DNA of 64,000 nucleotides from contig BCHX01000001.1 in the NCBI GenBank assembly GCA_001599755.1, positions 5,022,001 to 5,086,000 on the forward strand. Reading direction: 5' to 3'. Numbering within the stretch: position 1 is the stretch's first letter; the number at the start of each line of letters is the position of its first letter. This stretch comes from Gliomastix tumulicola (lineage: Eukaryota > Ascomycota > Sordariomycetes > Hypocreales > Bionectriaceae). Positions 43,377 through 54,500 of the stretch are shown piece by piece. The notes below the pieces were generated by a model. That model made no database searches. It had not been told where the DNA came from and was given only the letters and a program-made list of their open reading frames with translations. A program made the position numbers and the translations under genes.

Positions 43377-45404
43377 ATGGACAAAATCACCGACAAGATC
43401 GCGGCCCTGCCGCCCGGCAGCAACTACTTCTCCCTCGAGTTCTTCCCGCCCAAGACAGACATGGGCTTCAGCAACCTGCGCGATCGTCTGCACCGCATGG
43501 ACCGCGCCCTCAGACCGCTCTTCGTCAACGTCACCTGGGGCGCCGGTGGCTCCACGGCCGACAAGTCTCTCGAGCTCGCCGAGCTGTGCCAGAAGGACAT
43601 GGGCATCACGACGTGCCTACACCTAACGTGTACGAACATGAGCCGCCGCCTCGTCGACAAGGCGCTCGCGGACGCCAAAGCGATTGGCATACGGAACATC
43701 CTGGCGCTGAGGGGCGACCCCCCACGCAAGGACGAGTACGGCATCGCGGACGACGAGGATGTGGGCGACGGGGAGCAGGAGCTCGTATGGGCGGCCGACC
43801 TGGTGACATACATTCGGAAGAAGCACGGCGACTACTTCTGCATCGGCGTGGCGGCGTACCCCGAGGGTCATGCGGACGAGAGCCACCCGCTAGGTCAGAG
43901 CCTGGAGCACGACCTGCCGTACCTATATGACAAGGTCCTAGCTGGAGCCGACTTCATCATGACGCAGTTGTTCTTCGATATCAAGGCCTACGACCACTTC
44001 GAGCGTACGCTGAGGGAACACCCCAGCGGCGCATTCAAGACGATACCTATTCTCCCGGGCCTCATGCCCATACAGAGCTACCAGATGATCAAGCGAACGA
44101 CCAAGCTCAGTCACGCCACGATCCCTGACAATATACTGTCTCGCCTGAACGCTGCCAAGGGGGACGATGAGAAGGTCAAGGCGGTTGGCGTGGACATCCT
44201 CAGCGACCTCGTCGAGCAGATCAAGGAGGTCAAGAGCCGGACGCCAGGACCCAAGGGGTTCCACTTCTACACGCTGAACCTCGAGAAGGCCGTCTCGTTC
44301 ATCCTCGAGCGGACGGGCCTCATTCCGGACATTGTGAACGACAACGACGTGGCTGTGGCTGACGACCTCTCGCCGCCCTCGTCGGTGCATGTGCCAACCG
44401 TGAGGATCAACGGGGAGGGTCCCAGGCGGGGAAGCCACAACCGCTCAGCCAGGCGCGAGTCGTCAGTTGGCTCCGACCCGCACAATAGGGTCATCGTGCG
44501 GGATGGCCGGCCCATGACGCATCCCGAGTGGGAGGCGTCAGGAGCCGAGGCCGGTTTACGCGCGGAGAACATTAATACGCGCGCCAACACACTCGCCATC
44601 TCAGAAGGCGAGGGCACTCTGGGCCGCGAGGCGACATGGGATGACTTCCCCAACGGACGATTCGGCGACTCGAGATCACCGGCCTACGGAGAGATCGACG
44701 GCTACGGTGTCAGTCTACACGTATCGGTCAACTCGGCTGTCAAACTATGGGGTCATCCCAAGTCACGGGAGGAGATCAACGACATCTTTATCCGACATAT
44801 CAACGGCGAGCTCTCAGCCATCCCGTGGAGCGAGGACGAGCTCATGCCGGAGAGTTCCAGCATCAAGCAGCAGCTCCTCAAGCTCAACGGCAAGGGCTGG
44901 TGGACGGTAGCCTCGCAGCCCGCCGTCAACGGTCTGCGGTCCTCGGATCAGACCTTCGGCTGGGGCCCGCCCAATGGCTTCGTCTTCCAGAAGGCATTTG
45001 TCGAGTTCTTCGTCCCGTCATCCGACTGGACTGCACTCCACGCCAAGCTCACGAGCCCCGAGGTTCGCGACTCGGTCTGCTTCTATGCCGTCAACGCCAA
45101 CAACGACTTCGTGTCGTCGGACGCGAGCGGGGGCGCAAGCAACGGCGTGGCGAGCACCAACGCGGTGACATGGGGTGTGTTCCCGAGCAAGGAGATCGTG
45201 ACGCCGACCATCATCGAGGAGGTGAGCTTCCGGGCCTGGGGCGAGGAGGCATTCGGCATCTGGAGGGAATGGGCCAAGGTGTACGGCCGCGAGTCGGAGT
45301 CGAGCAAGGTGCTGGCCAACATCAGAGCCGACACCTGGCTCGTCAATGTGATACACCACGACTTTGTCACACAGGAGGCCCTGTGGGAGCTCCTCACCGG
45401 CTGA
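43377..45404 (+). CDS. MET12: Methylenetetrahydrofolate reductase (MET12-type)
   Basis: A single exon encodes 675 aa, with the start at ATG 43377 in ACCATGG. The catalytic TIM-barrel domain (about residues 1-320) contains SLEFFPPKTDMG, FVNVTWGAGGST, HLTCTNMSRRLVDKAL, NILALRGDPPRKDEY and IGVAAYPEGHADE, with FIMTQLFFD later. The Glu in LEFFPPKT is the expected catalytic acid. A low-complexity basic linker (about 328-400) joins it to the C-terminal SAM-binding regulatory domain (DDFPNGRFGDSRSPAYGE, GWWTVASQPAVNG, NAVTWGVFPSKEI). The enzyme reduces 5,10-methylene-THF to 5-methyl-THF for methionine synthesis in the cytosol. LEFFPPKT and VTWGAGG match the yeast MET12 class rather than MET13, which has YEYFVPKT. 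Fungi usually carry both paralogs, so the exact symbol is tentative. Confidence 0.95.
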   Translation: MDKITDKIAALPPGSNYFSLEFFPPKTDMGFSNLRDRLHRMDRALRPLFVNVTWGAGGSTADKSLELAELCQKDMGITTCLHLTCTNMSRRLVDKALADAKAIGIRNILALRGDPPRKDEYGIADDEDVGDGEQELVWAADLVTYIRKKHGDYFCIGVAAYPEGHADESHPLGQSLEHDLPYLYDKVLAGADFIMTQLFFDIKAYDHFERTLREHPSGAFKTIPILPGLMPIQSYQMIKRTTKLSHATIPDNILSRLNAAKGDDEKVKAVGVDILSDLVEQIKEVKSRTPGPKGFHFYTLNLEKAVSFILERTGLIPDIVNDNDVAVADDLSPPSSVHVPTVRINGEGPRRGSHNRSARRESSVGSDPHNRVIVRDGRPMTHPEWEASGAEAGLRAENINTRANTLAISEGEGTLGREATWDDFPNGRFGDSRSPAYGEIDGYGVSLHVSVNSAVKLWGHPKSREEINDIFIRHINGELSAIPWSEDELMPESSSIKQQLLKLNGKGWWTVASQPAVNGLRSSDQTFGWGPPNGFVFQKAFVEFFVPSSDWTALHAKLTSPEVRDSVCFYAVNANNDFVSSDASGGASNGVASTNAVTWGVFPSKEIVTPTIIEEVSFRAWGEEAFGIWREWAKVYGRESESSKVLANIRADTWLVNVIHHDFVTQEALWELLTG

Positions 45405-46289
45405 GAGCTGCTGAAAGACTAGGCAGAGAAAATACTACTAGTGCAAAATACCAGCCCACGCGTCCCCCTCTGATATGTCACCGCTGATCGGGAGCCAAGA
45501 ACGCGCATTGAAAGGTTGTCTCACTGAAGTTCTCTCCGAAGACCATGATCCCGGTCCCTCGCTCCTGCACGGCAAGCACTAGAGCAGGTGAAGCAGGACA
45601 AGCGCACAAGCGACGCCAGAAGCGAAGCCAAGTGTCGCGTGAGTCGCACTTTGGGCGTCGTGCTAGCCATCTAGTGTCTCTGACAGATGCCTTATATTTC
45701 TGACTAAGCCGCACTAACAAGCGAAGCGCCAGCCAACAAAGACGCCAGGCGATAAGATAGTGACGCAAATCGCGGGGCATTGGCGGACAAAAATAGGTTC
45801 GCAAAGTGTCAGCCTACGCGCTGGAACCATCATAGATGTCCGAGGTTAATTCAGCCCAGCTGCTGACTTTTTTTCCTTCTTTGCTTTTCTTATTTTCTAG
45901 CTTGTATAGCTTCAATCCTTGGTGCTCGGACGCAGCACCGTCATTTGCTCTTGCGCCCAAAGTACCCGACGAGTGATCGCTGTCTGTCTGCCTGACGGTG
46001 GAGCTTCAATCGCAGCGTTTCCGTGGACTAAATTGACACAGGACAGGACAGGACGAGCTTAAGACAGCTGCTCACCCGCCCAGCCCGCCGAGCTTCCCCT
46101 CTCCGGCGAGACGAAGAGCTGGAGCTAGAAGTATAGCTAGAGCTGCCTTGCCTCTCTTCCCCTTGGTACGGTCCTTCTACTCTCGCTCGTCCCTCATCCA
46201 TCTACGGATCTGCACATCTCTAGACGACTAACACAGAGCAGCGTACAAAGTAGCAGCGTACAGAGAAGCAGACACAAACCCTCAAAACC
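45405..46289. other. Intergenic region MTHFR / NAD kinase
   Basis: This 885-bp tandem interval carries a T-rich tract near 45868-45895, and the last 250 bp before the NAD kinase ATG are C/T-rich. The minus-strand frame at 45478-45804 has no recognisable domain. No RNA gene was seen. Confidence 0.5.
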
Positions 46290-47927
46290 ATGGCCGACAC
46301 CGTGACCAAACACGTCGACTTCGACGACGATGCCGGCTCGACCGACGGCCTCATCGAAGACGGCGCCAAGCGCGTAGAGGTCCTCCTCGACCCGTCCAAC
46401 CCGCACCGCCGCAAGAGCTCGCTCGTCGAGTCGGAGAGCCAACGGGCCAAGTTTGGCCCTGAGTGCATCGTGCACCAGTTCTTCGACCAGCAGCAGCGGC
46501 GCATCTCTCATGATGCCGCCGCAGGCAGCGTCTACCACCACGAGCCCGCCGCCAGTGCTCCCAGCACCGCCCAGCGTCAGGGAGAAGTCGCCGACGCGGC
46601 CGTGACCAAGACGGCGTCGGAGCTGGACCTGAGCCACCACACGCACGACGCCGAGTACCAGAGCCGCACGCTTTCCAAGAAGCAGCTGAGCGACATGGCG
46701 TGGGGCGTGCGCGAGCTGAGCCGGCGGCTGAGCAGCATGCGCATGCGCATCCACGTCAAGACCATCTTCCTGCTCACCAAGATCTACGACCAGGAGCTGA
46801 TCCCCAAGACGCGCGAGCTGACGCGCTGGCTGCTCGACAAGGACCGCGAGACGCACTACACCGTGTACGTGCAGGACAAGCTGCGCGGGCACAAGCGCTT
46901 CGACGCCGAGGGGCTCATCGCGGAGGCCGGCCAGAGCTACGGGGAGGGCGGCGCCGAGCAGGTGAGGAAGCGGCTGCGGTACTGGGACGAGGAGATGTGC
47001 GCCTCGCGCCCGCACACGTTCGACTTTGTCATCACGCTCGGCGGCGACGGCACGGTGCTGTACGCCAGCTGGCTGTTCCAGCGCGTCGTCCCGCCCGTGC
47101 TGAGCTTCGCGCTCGGCAGCCTGGGCTTCCTGACGCAGCTCGACTTCGACGACTTCGCGCCCACGCTCAACTCGGCGCTCATCAAGGGCGTCACCGTGAG
47201 CCTGCGGCTGCGCTTCGAGGGCACCGTCATGCGCAGCCAGAAGAGGGTCGGCGCCGGCGGCGCGGCCGAGGTGGACGAGGACGGGCACGCGCAGCGGGAT
47301 CTCGTCGAGGAGCTCGTCGGCGAGGGCAAGGACGACGGGACGACGCACAAGCCCGAGGGCACCTTCAACATCCTCAACGAGATTGTCGTCGACCGCGGCC
47401 CGAACCCGAGTAGGTCCCCTCCCCCCTCCCTTTTTTTTCCCTCCTCCATCCAAGAGTGTGCAGCTAACACAGACACAGCCATGTCCTCGACCGAGCTCTT
47501 CGGCGACGACCACCACTTCACCTCGATCCTCGCCGACGGCATCTGCGTCTCCACGCCCACCGGCTCGACGGCCTACAACCTCGGCGCCGGCGGCTCCCTC
47601 TGCCACCCGGAGAACCCCGTGATGCTCGTCACCTCGGTCTGCGCCCACACGCTCTCCTTCCGCCCCATCATCCTGCCCGACACCATCGTCCTGCGCATCG
47701 GCGTCCCCTACGACGCCCGCAACGCCTCGTGGGCCAGCTTCGACGGCCGCGAGCGCGTCGAGCTGCGGCCGGGAGACTACGTCACCATCAGCGCGAGCCG
47801 GTACCCCTTTGCCGTCGTGCAGGCCGACGGCCGCCAGAACGAGGACTGGGTGACGAGTATCAGCGGGAAGCTGGGGTGGAACACGCGGGAGAAGCAGAAG
47901 GGCGGGTTCAAGAAGTGGGAATCGTAG
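46290..47927 (+). CDS. UTR1: NAD kinase (UTR1/YEF1 type)
   Basis: Two exons, 46290-47409 and 47479-47927, give 522 aa. The 69-bp intron (donor GTAGGT, branch GCTAAC, acceptor CACAG) is a multiple of three without a stop. The unspliced frame is therefore also open (545 aa), but splicing restores NPTMSSTELFGDDHHF, the conserved family block. The N-terminus is acidic and disordered. The kinase core has LTKIYDQELIPKTRELTRWL, then the diphosphate-binding ITLGGDGTVLYAS (GGDGT at 251-255), the GSLGFLTQ block, and ADGICVSTPTGSTAYNLGAGGSL. A C-terminal beta-sandwich runs to about residue 505. The enzyme phosphorylates NAD(H) to NADP(H) in the cytosol. Codon use is among the most GC-biased in the window, which also produces a spurious 484-codon open frame on the opposite strand. 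Confidence 0.95.
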   Translation: MADTVTKHVDFDDDAGSTDGLIEDGAKRVEVLLDPSNPHRRKSSLVESESQRAKFGPECIVHQFFDQQQRRISHDAAAGSVYHHEPAASAPSTAQRQGEVADAAVTKTASELDLSHHTHDAEYQSRTLSKKQLSDMAWGVRELSRRLSSMRMRIHVKTIFLLTKIYDQELIPKTRELTRWLLDKDRETHYTVYVQDKLRGHKRFDAEGLIAEAGQSYGEGGAEQVRKRLRYWDEEMCASRPHTFDFVITLGGDGTVLYASWLFQRVVPPVLSFALGSLGFLTQLDFDDFAPTLNSALIKGVTVSLRLRFEGTVMRSQKRVGAGGAAEVDEDGHAQRDLVEELVGEGKDDGTTHKPEGTFNILNEIVVDRGPNPSRSPPPSLFFPSSIQECAANTDTAMSSTELFGDDHHFTSILADGICVSTPTGSTAYNLGAGGSLCHPENPVMLVTSVCAHTLSFRPIILPDTIVLRIGVPYDARNASWASFDGRERVELRPGDYVTISASRYPFAVVQADGRQNEDWVTSISGKLGWNTREKQKGGFKKWES

Positions 47928-48206
47928 GGGGGGAGGTCCGCGATAGTTACAAGATGTGATATTTTGAATACATGCCTAGGAATCTAAAGGAATTGCCTTT
48001 GGTGTCCATCGTGAAGTTGAAGTTGCTACTAGAGTTGAAGAGAGAGTTGGTTGTATAGGGTAGCCGCGATATCCCAACAACTCAACTTGCCAGCTTCATT
48101 CAACTGACGGTGTTTACTAACCATCAACATCTTCCATCGTGAGACCATATGATACCTTAAGACATATTACTTTGAGCAGTAGAGTTCTCGCTTTTGGCAC
48201 CCGACC

Positions 48207-49202
48207 ATGAAGCATCTTATCCTCGTCGGGGCCTGCTACCTAGACACGATCCTCACGCAAGTCCCTCACCCCCTCCATCACCATCACCATCACCACGTCT
48301 CTCTCAACTCGCCACTCTCTGTCTAGTCTGTGTCTCATTGCGCTAATACAATACCAACTCACTCAGCGTCCCGTTCTTCCCAGAAGAAGACTCCAAGCTC
48401 CGCGCAACGAGCCTCACAACCCGCCGCGGCGGAAACTGCCCCAACTCCCTCCAAGTCCTCCAGCAGCTCCTCCCGCTCTCCTCTTCTGCCGACCATGTCC
48501 AGCTTCACCTCGTCACGAGCTTACCGTCCAGGTCCTCACCAGACACGCACCGCATAGCATCCTCCTTCGCCCCGCGTCCAGGCGTGAACCTCTCCCACAG
48601 CCTCTACCGCGAGGACCACGCCACGGCAGCGAGCGCCTACATCATCCGCAGCGATGCGACCGGCACGCGGACACTCATGAACCACAGCGCCCTGCCCGAG
48701 ATGAGCCTGTCCGAGTTCGAGGGCATCGTAGACTCGTTTAGGGGCGATGAGACCTGGTGGCACTTTGAGGTTCCTAACCCTGTGGATGGGGGGTAGAAAA
48801 AAAAAACAGACCAGAAAGGGGAGACAGAGAGAGAGAGTGAGAGCTGAGACATGAATCCCTTTTTGTAGGGCCGCATCCCAGAGACGACGATCCAGTGCAT
48901 CCGCCACTTGCGCGCTGTCCTCCCCTCCTCCGCGAGCATCAGCATCGAGATCGAGAAGCCAGGACGGGAGGGACTGACGACCCTTGCCGCCGAAGCCGAC
49001 GTCGTCTTCTACTCGCGAACCTGGGCCGAGGTGAGTGAGCACTCACCCAGGCGGTTTTTGCAAAGACACGAATGAAACAGAAGGATATATAGAACACGGC
49101 ACAGGAGAACGTGCTAACAGAGCTCAAGGATCGCGGCTACGACTCGCCCGAAGCCTGTCTCGAGGGCGAACAGCACCCCAGAGCGTCAGCTCCCCGTCCC
49201 CC

Positions 49203-49241
<39 letters not shown>

Positions 49242-49960
49242 TTCCACTTTCCCATCGAGAGCAAGATGGGAGGGAACTCAAGCTGACAGAGAGATGTCTT
49301 AGACGGCTGGCTCTGTGCACTTGGGGATCCGAGGGCGCTGCGGCCGTGTCTCGGTCTAGGGACGAATGCTTCAGGTGGCCCGTGATGAGGAGAGCCGACG
49401 AAACAGTCACGGTCGTTGAGTAAGTCGCCACTCTCTCTCTCTTCCCTGCTGAACACACTACGATATGCGTACATATGTACTACAAGTCTCACATCCGATG
49501 GCAAGGCGAGGGGCGAGAGGGGAGAGACACTCGCGTTCCTATGTTGGCGAGAGCGAGCAGGCCAGAGCGCCCGTGTCTCGGAGCCGTCTTGGCGAAGCTG
49601 CCAGCCCTTGGTGCGCAATGAGGCAAACAACAGATAGGCGGTGTCTGGCCCCCCCCTACGGCATACGAGAAGGGAGCTTCCACCGGATGGAGAAACATGG
49701 CTGACATGCAGCACCGTAGCGCTGTGGGAGCAGGAGATACCTTCGTAGCCGGCATGCTGTACGGCCTCCTTTGCCACGACAGCATCGACAAAGGCCCCTC
49801 CGGGCGCCGGGACGAGCACTGGGACGAGCACTGGGACGAGCACTGGGACGACCAACGGAAGCTCAGCTTTGCCGTGGCCCTCGCCACGCTCAAGGTGCAG
49901 CAGGAGGGCTTCGACGGCCTCGGCGCGGCAGCAGCGTCCGTCATAGCACACCAGCAGTAG
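48207..49960 (+). CDS. PfkB-family sugar kinase, ketohexokinase-like
   Basis: Six exons: 48207-48256, 48367-48769, 48869-49030, about 49129-49184 (or from 49105 or 49123), 49303-49419 and 49720-49960, giving 342-350 aa. Exon 1 (MKHLILVGACYLDTIL) joins exon 2 through a GC-AG intron (donor GCAAGT), yielding VPFFPEEDSKLRA and TRRGGNCPNSLQVL, the substrate/Gly-Gly-Asn region of ketohexokinases. Later come WWHFEGRIPE, SIEIEKPGREGL and LALCTWGSEGAAA. The PfkB signature VDAVGAGDTFVAGML carries the catalytic Asp. Phase is kept at every junction. Donors GTTCCT (intron 2) and GTCAGC (intron 4) are weak. Intron 4 contains 38 consecutive Cs, and intron 5 is long (300 bp). A threefold DEHW repeat precedes the C-terminus. 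Human ketohexokinase phosphorylates fructose; the substrate here is unproven. Confidence 0.83.
49204..49241 (+). repeat. 38-nt poly-C homopolymer inside an intron
   Basis: An uninterrupted run of 38 cytosines (poly-G on the minus strand) lies inside intron 4 of the ketohexokinase-like gene, about 60 bp before the acceptor. Its exact length should be treated with caution, because sequencing and assembly of such runs are unreliable. Confidence 0.9.
49813..49848 (+). repeat. Threefold 12-bp tandem repeat coding DEHW
   Basis: The unit GACGAGCACTGG is present three times in a row, followed by a diverged fourth start (GACGACCAA). It encodes DEHWDEHWDEHWDDQ in the loop before the last helices of the PfkB kinase. 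The copies are identical at DNA level, which points to recent slippage. Confidence 0.92.
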
Positions 49961-50303
49961 CACCAGGTGCACGTGGGGTCAGACGTCCCCCCGTCGACCG
50001 AGATGTTCAGCTGATGTCTCATTCGCGATCGTCCCATTGCAACCCCAGGCTGGCAGGATGGAGGGCCGTCTTTTATCGCGCGGCACGTCCATAGCGTCCT
50101 TTGTAAAGGAGGGTACGGGTGGGAGTAAAAGCACGTCGACCGGGCGTGGATGGGATGTGATACACCTAGGCGGTCAGCAGGGAGATCAACACTTTGCAGG
50201 CCGAGCGCAATATCCGCACATGAGCCGGGACTCTGAGGTATCGATGACACGACACAACACGACTAAAACCCACATGTCGACGGGCGCCGTCACGGACTGG
50301 GAT

Positions 50304-50396
50304 GTGTGAGTGTGTGTGTGTGCCTGCCTGCATAGCCTGAGGCGAGGACTGCAGGCGGCCGTCTTGCGTGGTGTGTGTGTGTGAGTGTGTGTGTGT
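50304..50396 (+). repeat. Two GT-rich microsatellites
   Basis: GT tracts at about 50304-50322 and 50369-50396 are each interrupted by single GA units and separated by about 45 bp. Confidence 0.8.
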
Positions 50397-50646
50397 CTTG
50401 GATGTTGCATATCATCTCCTCCGCTCCACGCCCAAGGCAGCAGTTCGTACCGGGCAAATAATATCGCCACTCGCATCGATAGACACGCACCGTCGTTGCC
50501 GTACCTACATATCTGCCTGTGCTGCACATTCCAACTCCATAAGCCGAGCATCTCCGTGGGGTGCAAGGAGGCGGAGGATCGGTAACATGCGATGGACCCC
50601 AAAAGGGGTTGCGGCAATCAACGCCCTGTGCGCGTTATATGATGAT

Positions 50647-50669
50647 GCTGCTGCTGCTGCTGCTGCTGC
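50647..50669 (+). repeat. (CTG)n trinucleotide repeat
   Basis: Seven to eight perfect GCT/CTG units lie outside any supported gene. Confidence 0.88.
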
Positions 50670-50750
50670 AATCCCACGTACACGCATACCTACCTTACGG
50701 TCAGGAAGGTACTAAGATGGCATGGCATGGCTATGCAGGCGGGCGGGCGA

Positions 50751-50773
50751 GCAAGCAAGCAAGCAAGCAAGCA
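50751..50773 (+). repeat. (GCAA)n tetranucleotide repeat
   Basis: Nearly six perfect GCAA units, about 80 bp after the CTG tract. Confidence 0.88.
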
Positions 50774-51486
50774 GGCGGAGAGGGAGGAGGGGCAGCGGGA
50801 GACCACAGGAAGGGTGCGTGCATCTGCAGGGAAAGGGTGTCGTCGTATACCTTCGGCTCAAGCCCAGTACTTTGTCTCAAAACAAGTAAACACGTCTAGG
50901 TATCCCGCAAAGTGTGACGCCGAGATCACGGAAGGAGAGAGTGCGACCCTGCGGGATGGAGCTCACCCACCCGCCTTGCTTCATGACCTTGGCCTGCCAG
51001 AATGGAGGGAGGAATGGGCAATGAAAGCCAGAAGAGGCGGTGTACCCGGAGGCGCAGAAACAAGAAACCAAATGATGCAGCCGGCAGCGGATGCACCACC
51101 ATCGGCGGCATCTGGTATGGTATCGGCGACCCAACACCAGGCCCAAGACCGACCAGCCACCCTGCCCTGCGTCCATCCGCGTTGTGTGGTGGTGGTGTAG
51201 GTCCTTACGCACCTTCATGCAGCTAAGCATGAGATGCGGGACACATTATAGCCTTGCACCGCACAGCGTGTCTCTGCATGTCCTGTATGGGTGTGTGGTG
51301 CCTGCTTGCGTCCTCGCTGCAGCCCTCGCTGTAGCCCTCGCTGGATGCGCTGCCTACGGTACGTCCATCGCCCAGGTAGGTCGGAGGAGATGACCTGCTC
51401 CAGGATCGAACGTTACAAGACGCCCCAATGAGTCGTGTCGTCTTCTCACTTTCCTCGGCCGAGTATTAGGTACTTGGCCAGCCATG

Positions 51487-51515
51487 GCTGCAGGCTGCAG
51501 GCTGCAGGTTGCAGG
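51487..51515 (+). repeat. GCTGCAG heptamer repeat
   Basis: Three GCTGCAG units followed by a diverged copy (GTTGCAGG). Confidence 0.8.
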
Positions 51516-54500
51516 GGCATGGCGAGCCGGACAGCGGCTCAGTGTTGGCAACACACGATGGATGGACAGGCATCTTGTTGTCCGTCTGCCCGGTTCGATG
51601 TTGGACAGACATTGGTTGGAGGTGCTCGGTCCAGCAAGCTTGAACAAATTCCGGACTCTGGAGCCCACTCATGCAGCTAGGAGATATAGAACGTACCGCC
51701 GCATGTAGTACATGTCGCATCTATTCGGACTAGGGCGTGCGTAGTGCGGCATTCAACCGAATACCTACACATCAGGATGGAGGGGTGTATGAGCCTGGGA
51801 TGTGCCATCCAACCACCCGCACCTGCAAAGTCACGGCGGCGTATGCGTCGTCTTATCCGGTGATCATCCACGGCCCAAGTCAGGCCAGCGACCCTGGGCG
51901 GGCGTCGCGAGCTATAATGTCTCATTTGGCGACCGTGGATCCGTCCTCTGCATTCGTACTTCGTATGTGTGAGCTTGGATATGTTAATGCGCTGCGCAGG
52001 CCGGGATAGGCGTTGCCGTCACCATCTCACCCACCCGAGGCCATATTGGGCCGGCTGGGGAGCTCAACCGGTTGCTTGTTGGGTAGTGCCTGCGTGTGTC
52101 CCTGCATCTCAGGCCTTAATATCCATCCCAGCTAAGCCGGCGTATCTCCAAGCCCCCGTCATTCGCGTACAGTAATATGTACAGATTAAATGCGAACAGA
52201 GGCACTCAACTGGACTCAGGCTGAGTCAAAGATAATGCTGAGCAAGGGTGAGCAAAAGGAGGCCACGCCGCACCTGATGGCGGGTATCACCTTCAAGCCC
52301 TTCAGGATGCGGGCGCTGGCGCCAGGAGACTCACCTCCAAAAGGACGGTGACAAGCTCGGGCTCGGAATCCTGAGCTGACTGGACAGAAGTAGCCTCTGC
52401 ATGTGCGTACGTAAGTGGATGCGTGCCCGCATCCGCACTTCCTACCCTTCACCGTGCGACAAATCCCGGCCTAGAAGCCCCTCAATCTTAGATGTCGTGC
52501 GACCTTTGATAGACATCGTGGACCCCGTTTAGTGGTGTTGCACTGGTGGGTTGCATTCGTAGAAATGGAGGTGGGGGACTTGGCCCTCTGGCTGGCGAGT
52601 CGTCATATCGGTCCAGGTATGAGTCGTGCACATGAAGAATCCGCGTCGTCTTCTTCCGAGGACTGCGCAATATCGGTCGGGTGACTTGCGCGATGGATCG
52701 ACCACGGTCGATGCTCTGATGCCTTGGACCATTGTTGCTAGACATCACCCAGCCAAGGTCATCAAGACAAGGGGGAGAAAGACTTCCACCAGTAGTCGCA
52801 GTCTCGTGTGTATAGACCCAAAGAAAGTCCTGCCAACCTGAGCGGTGTCGCCACGATGATGCGGGGAGGGAGGGGCGTGGACGGCGAGAAGTTTCTTCCC
52901 ACTCCCTCATGATGCATCTCCATCTCCATTCAGCCCACCCCCTTGTGTCTCGCCCACGCCCTTGTACTGTTGGATCACCAAGTCAGTTTATCAGCCAGGG
53001 CGAATTCTGGATGGTATGGATATGGTGATGGATAAAAATGCATGTGCTGCATACCCATGAATACCCAACAAGGCTTACCCCGATACAGTGCTCCTGGTCG
53101 AGCTTTGCTCGAAATCCTGGATATGCCGACTGAGGTATATTGTCATGGACTTAGGAGCCGAGACTGACTTCCGGGCTGTTGTGTGTGTACCGCCGAGATC
53201 AATATCTCTGCAACTGAACCGCCGAGACCAGAACTCCGGCAGAAGAGATCGAGCCTATACGAGACTCCCAGAGACAGACGGCCAATGACACCCTGCCATT
53301 ACTTGGCTAGGTGAGACTGTGACTCGGGCTACCGAGACGAAGGCCGGAGCTGATCCTGCGTGAGTGCTGATTCGCCCGACAAAGCGTTGCATGGAGCGGT
53401 TTCAAACGCCTATCATGCCAACTCATGGAAATTTTTGTCACGTCCTGCAATAGTCCCATGATAGCATTCCCATCCAATTCGGCATGTAGTACCATGTCAC
53501 TTTAAAACTGCATTGGCTGAAAATGCAAGCGGAACCTCTGGTTTACTCAGGAGAACAGGATACCGTGATGTGGTTGGCTGGTTGTCACCGCCAGATGAGT
53601 AGGAATCACACAGGTGAGCCGACTTGGCTTGCCCTGCAAATCGGCAAGATAGCTGGTCATCTGCAAAAGCAAATGACTTGCCGAGGTGAGGTGTATGGTT
53701 GATGGAGCAGCATGGATTGACCTCAATAGGACGGAGCAAATTGGTTTCGCTGGCGACTGGGTGGCTGGGTGTTGTGACACCAGTGCTGCACCGGCTTGTT
53801 AGTTGACTGCTCAGTGACTTGCCTGGATGTGACAGGATTTACCGTGTTCGAGATGGTGGTGGGGTGGCCATTACCACCGACGATGGAGAGTGCATGCCCG
53901 ATCCGACCTTGAGACAGACATGCGTGACTAGTGCAATATGGCAGCTTGCCTCGCTGGACGATCGGCGCGCGCGCTCAGAGGCCACTCTGCAGCATGCAGG
54001 CGCAGTTGCAGGGCTGCAAATATCAAGAAAAGGCATTGCAGGATGCTTCCCAGGGGGTGGTGTGGTACGCCTCAAAGTTCTCCGACGGGGCGATTCGACC
54101 AGCAAGGATGACATAGTGACGAGGCATCTTCACGGTAATCTGATGCCATGACCACAACCTGCATCGGGGGTTGAGACTTATTGAAAGCCGAAGCTGCGTT
54201 TCGCGGCAAGTCTGAAATGATCCCGTCGTAGTGGCTGATCCCTGACTGAGAGATCTCACGGTTTGAGCAAGGGTGGGTGAATAAGAAGTACCTGGGGGCC
54301 TGCTTCGGGCAGTGGATGTGCCAATCACGATGCGTCAAGCCCTCGTCCAGGGTCTGAAAGGAACAGAATTGCGAGTATCCGTGCCCAGTCATTGGTTTTC
54401 TGGCCCATGCAAGATCTTGGTGGGTGTCCAGCAACGAGAACGAAAGTCCTGGTACTCCGAAGAGAGAGACGAGGTAAATCTTGCTTCTTCGGATGCCCTC

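Noticed and set aside
46194..47648. 484-codon open frame antisense to NAD kinase
   Set aside because: It mirrors the strongly GC3-biased NAD kinase exon. The sense strand has all kinase motifs, while the antisense product is low-complexity Ala/Arg/Val/Glu.
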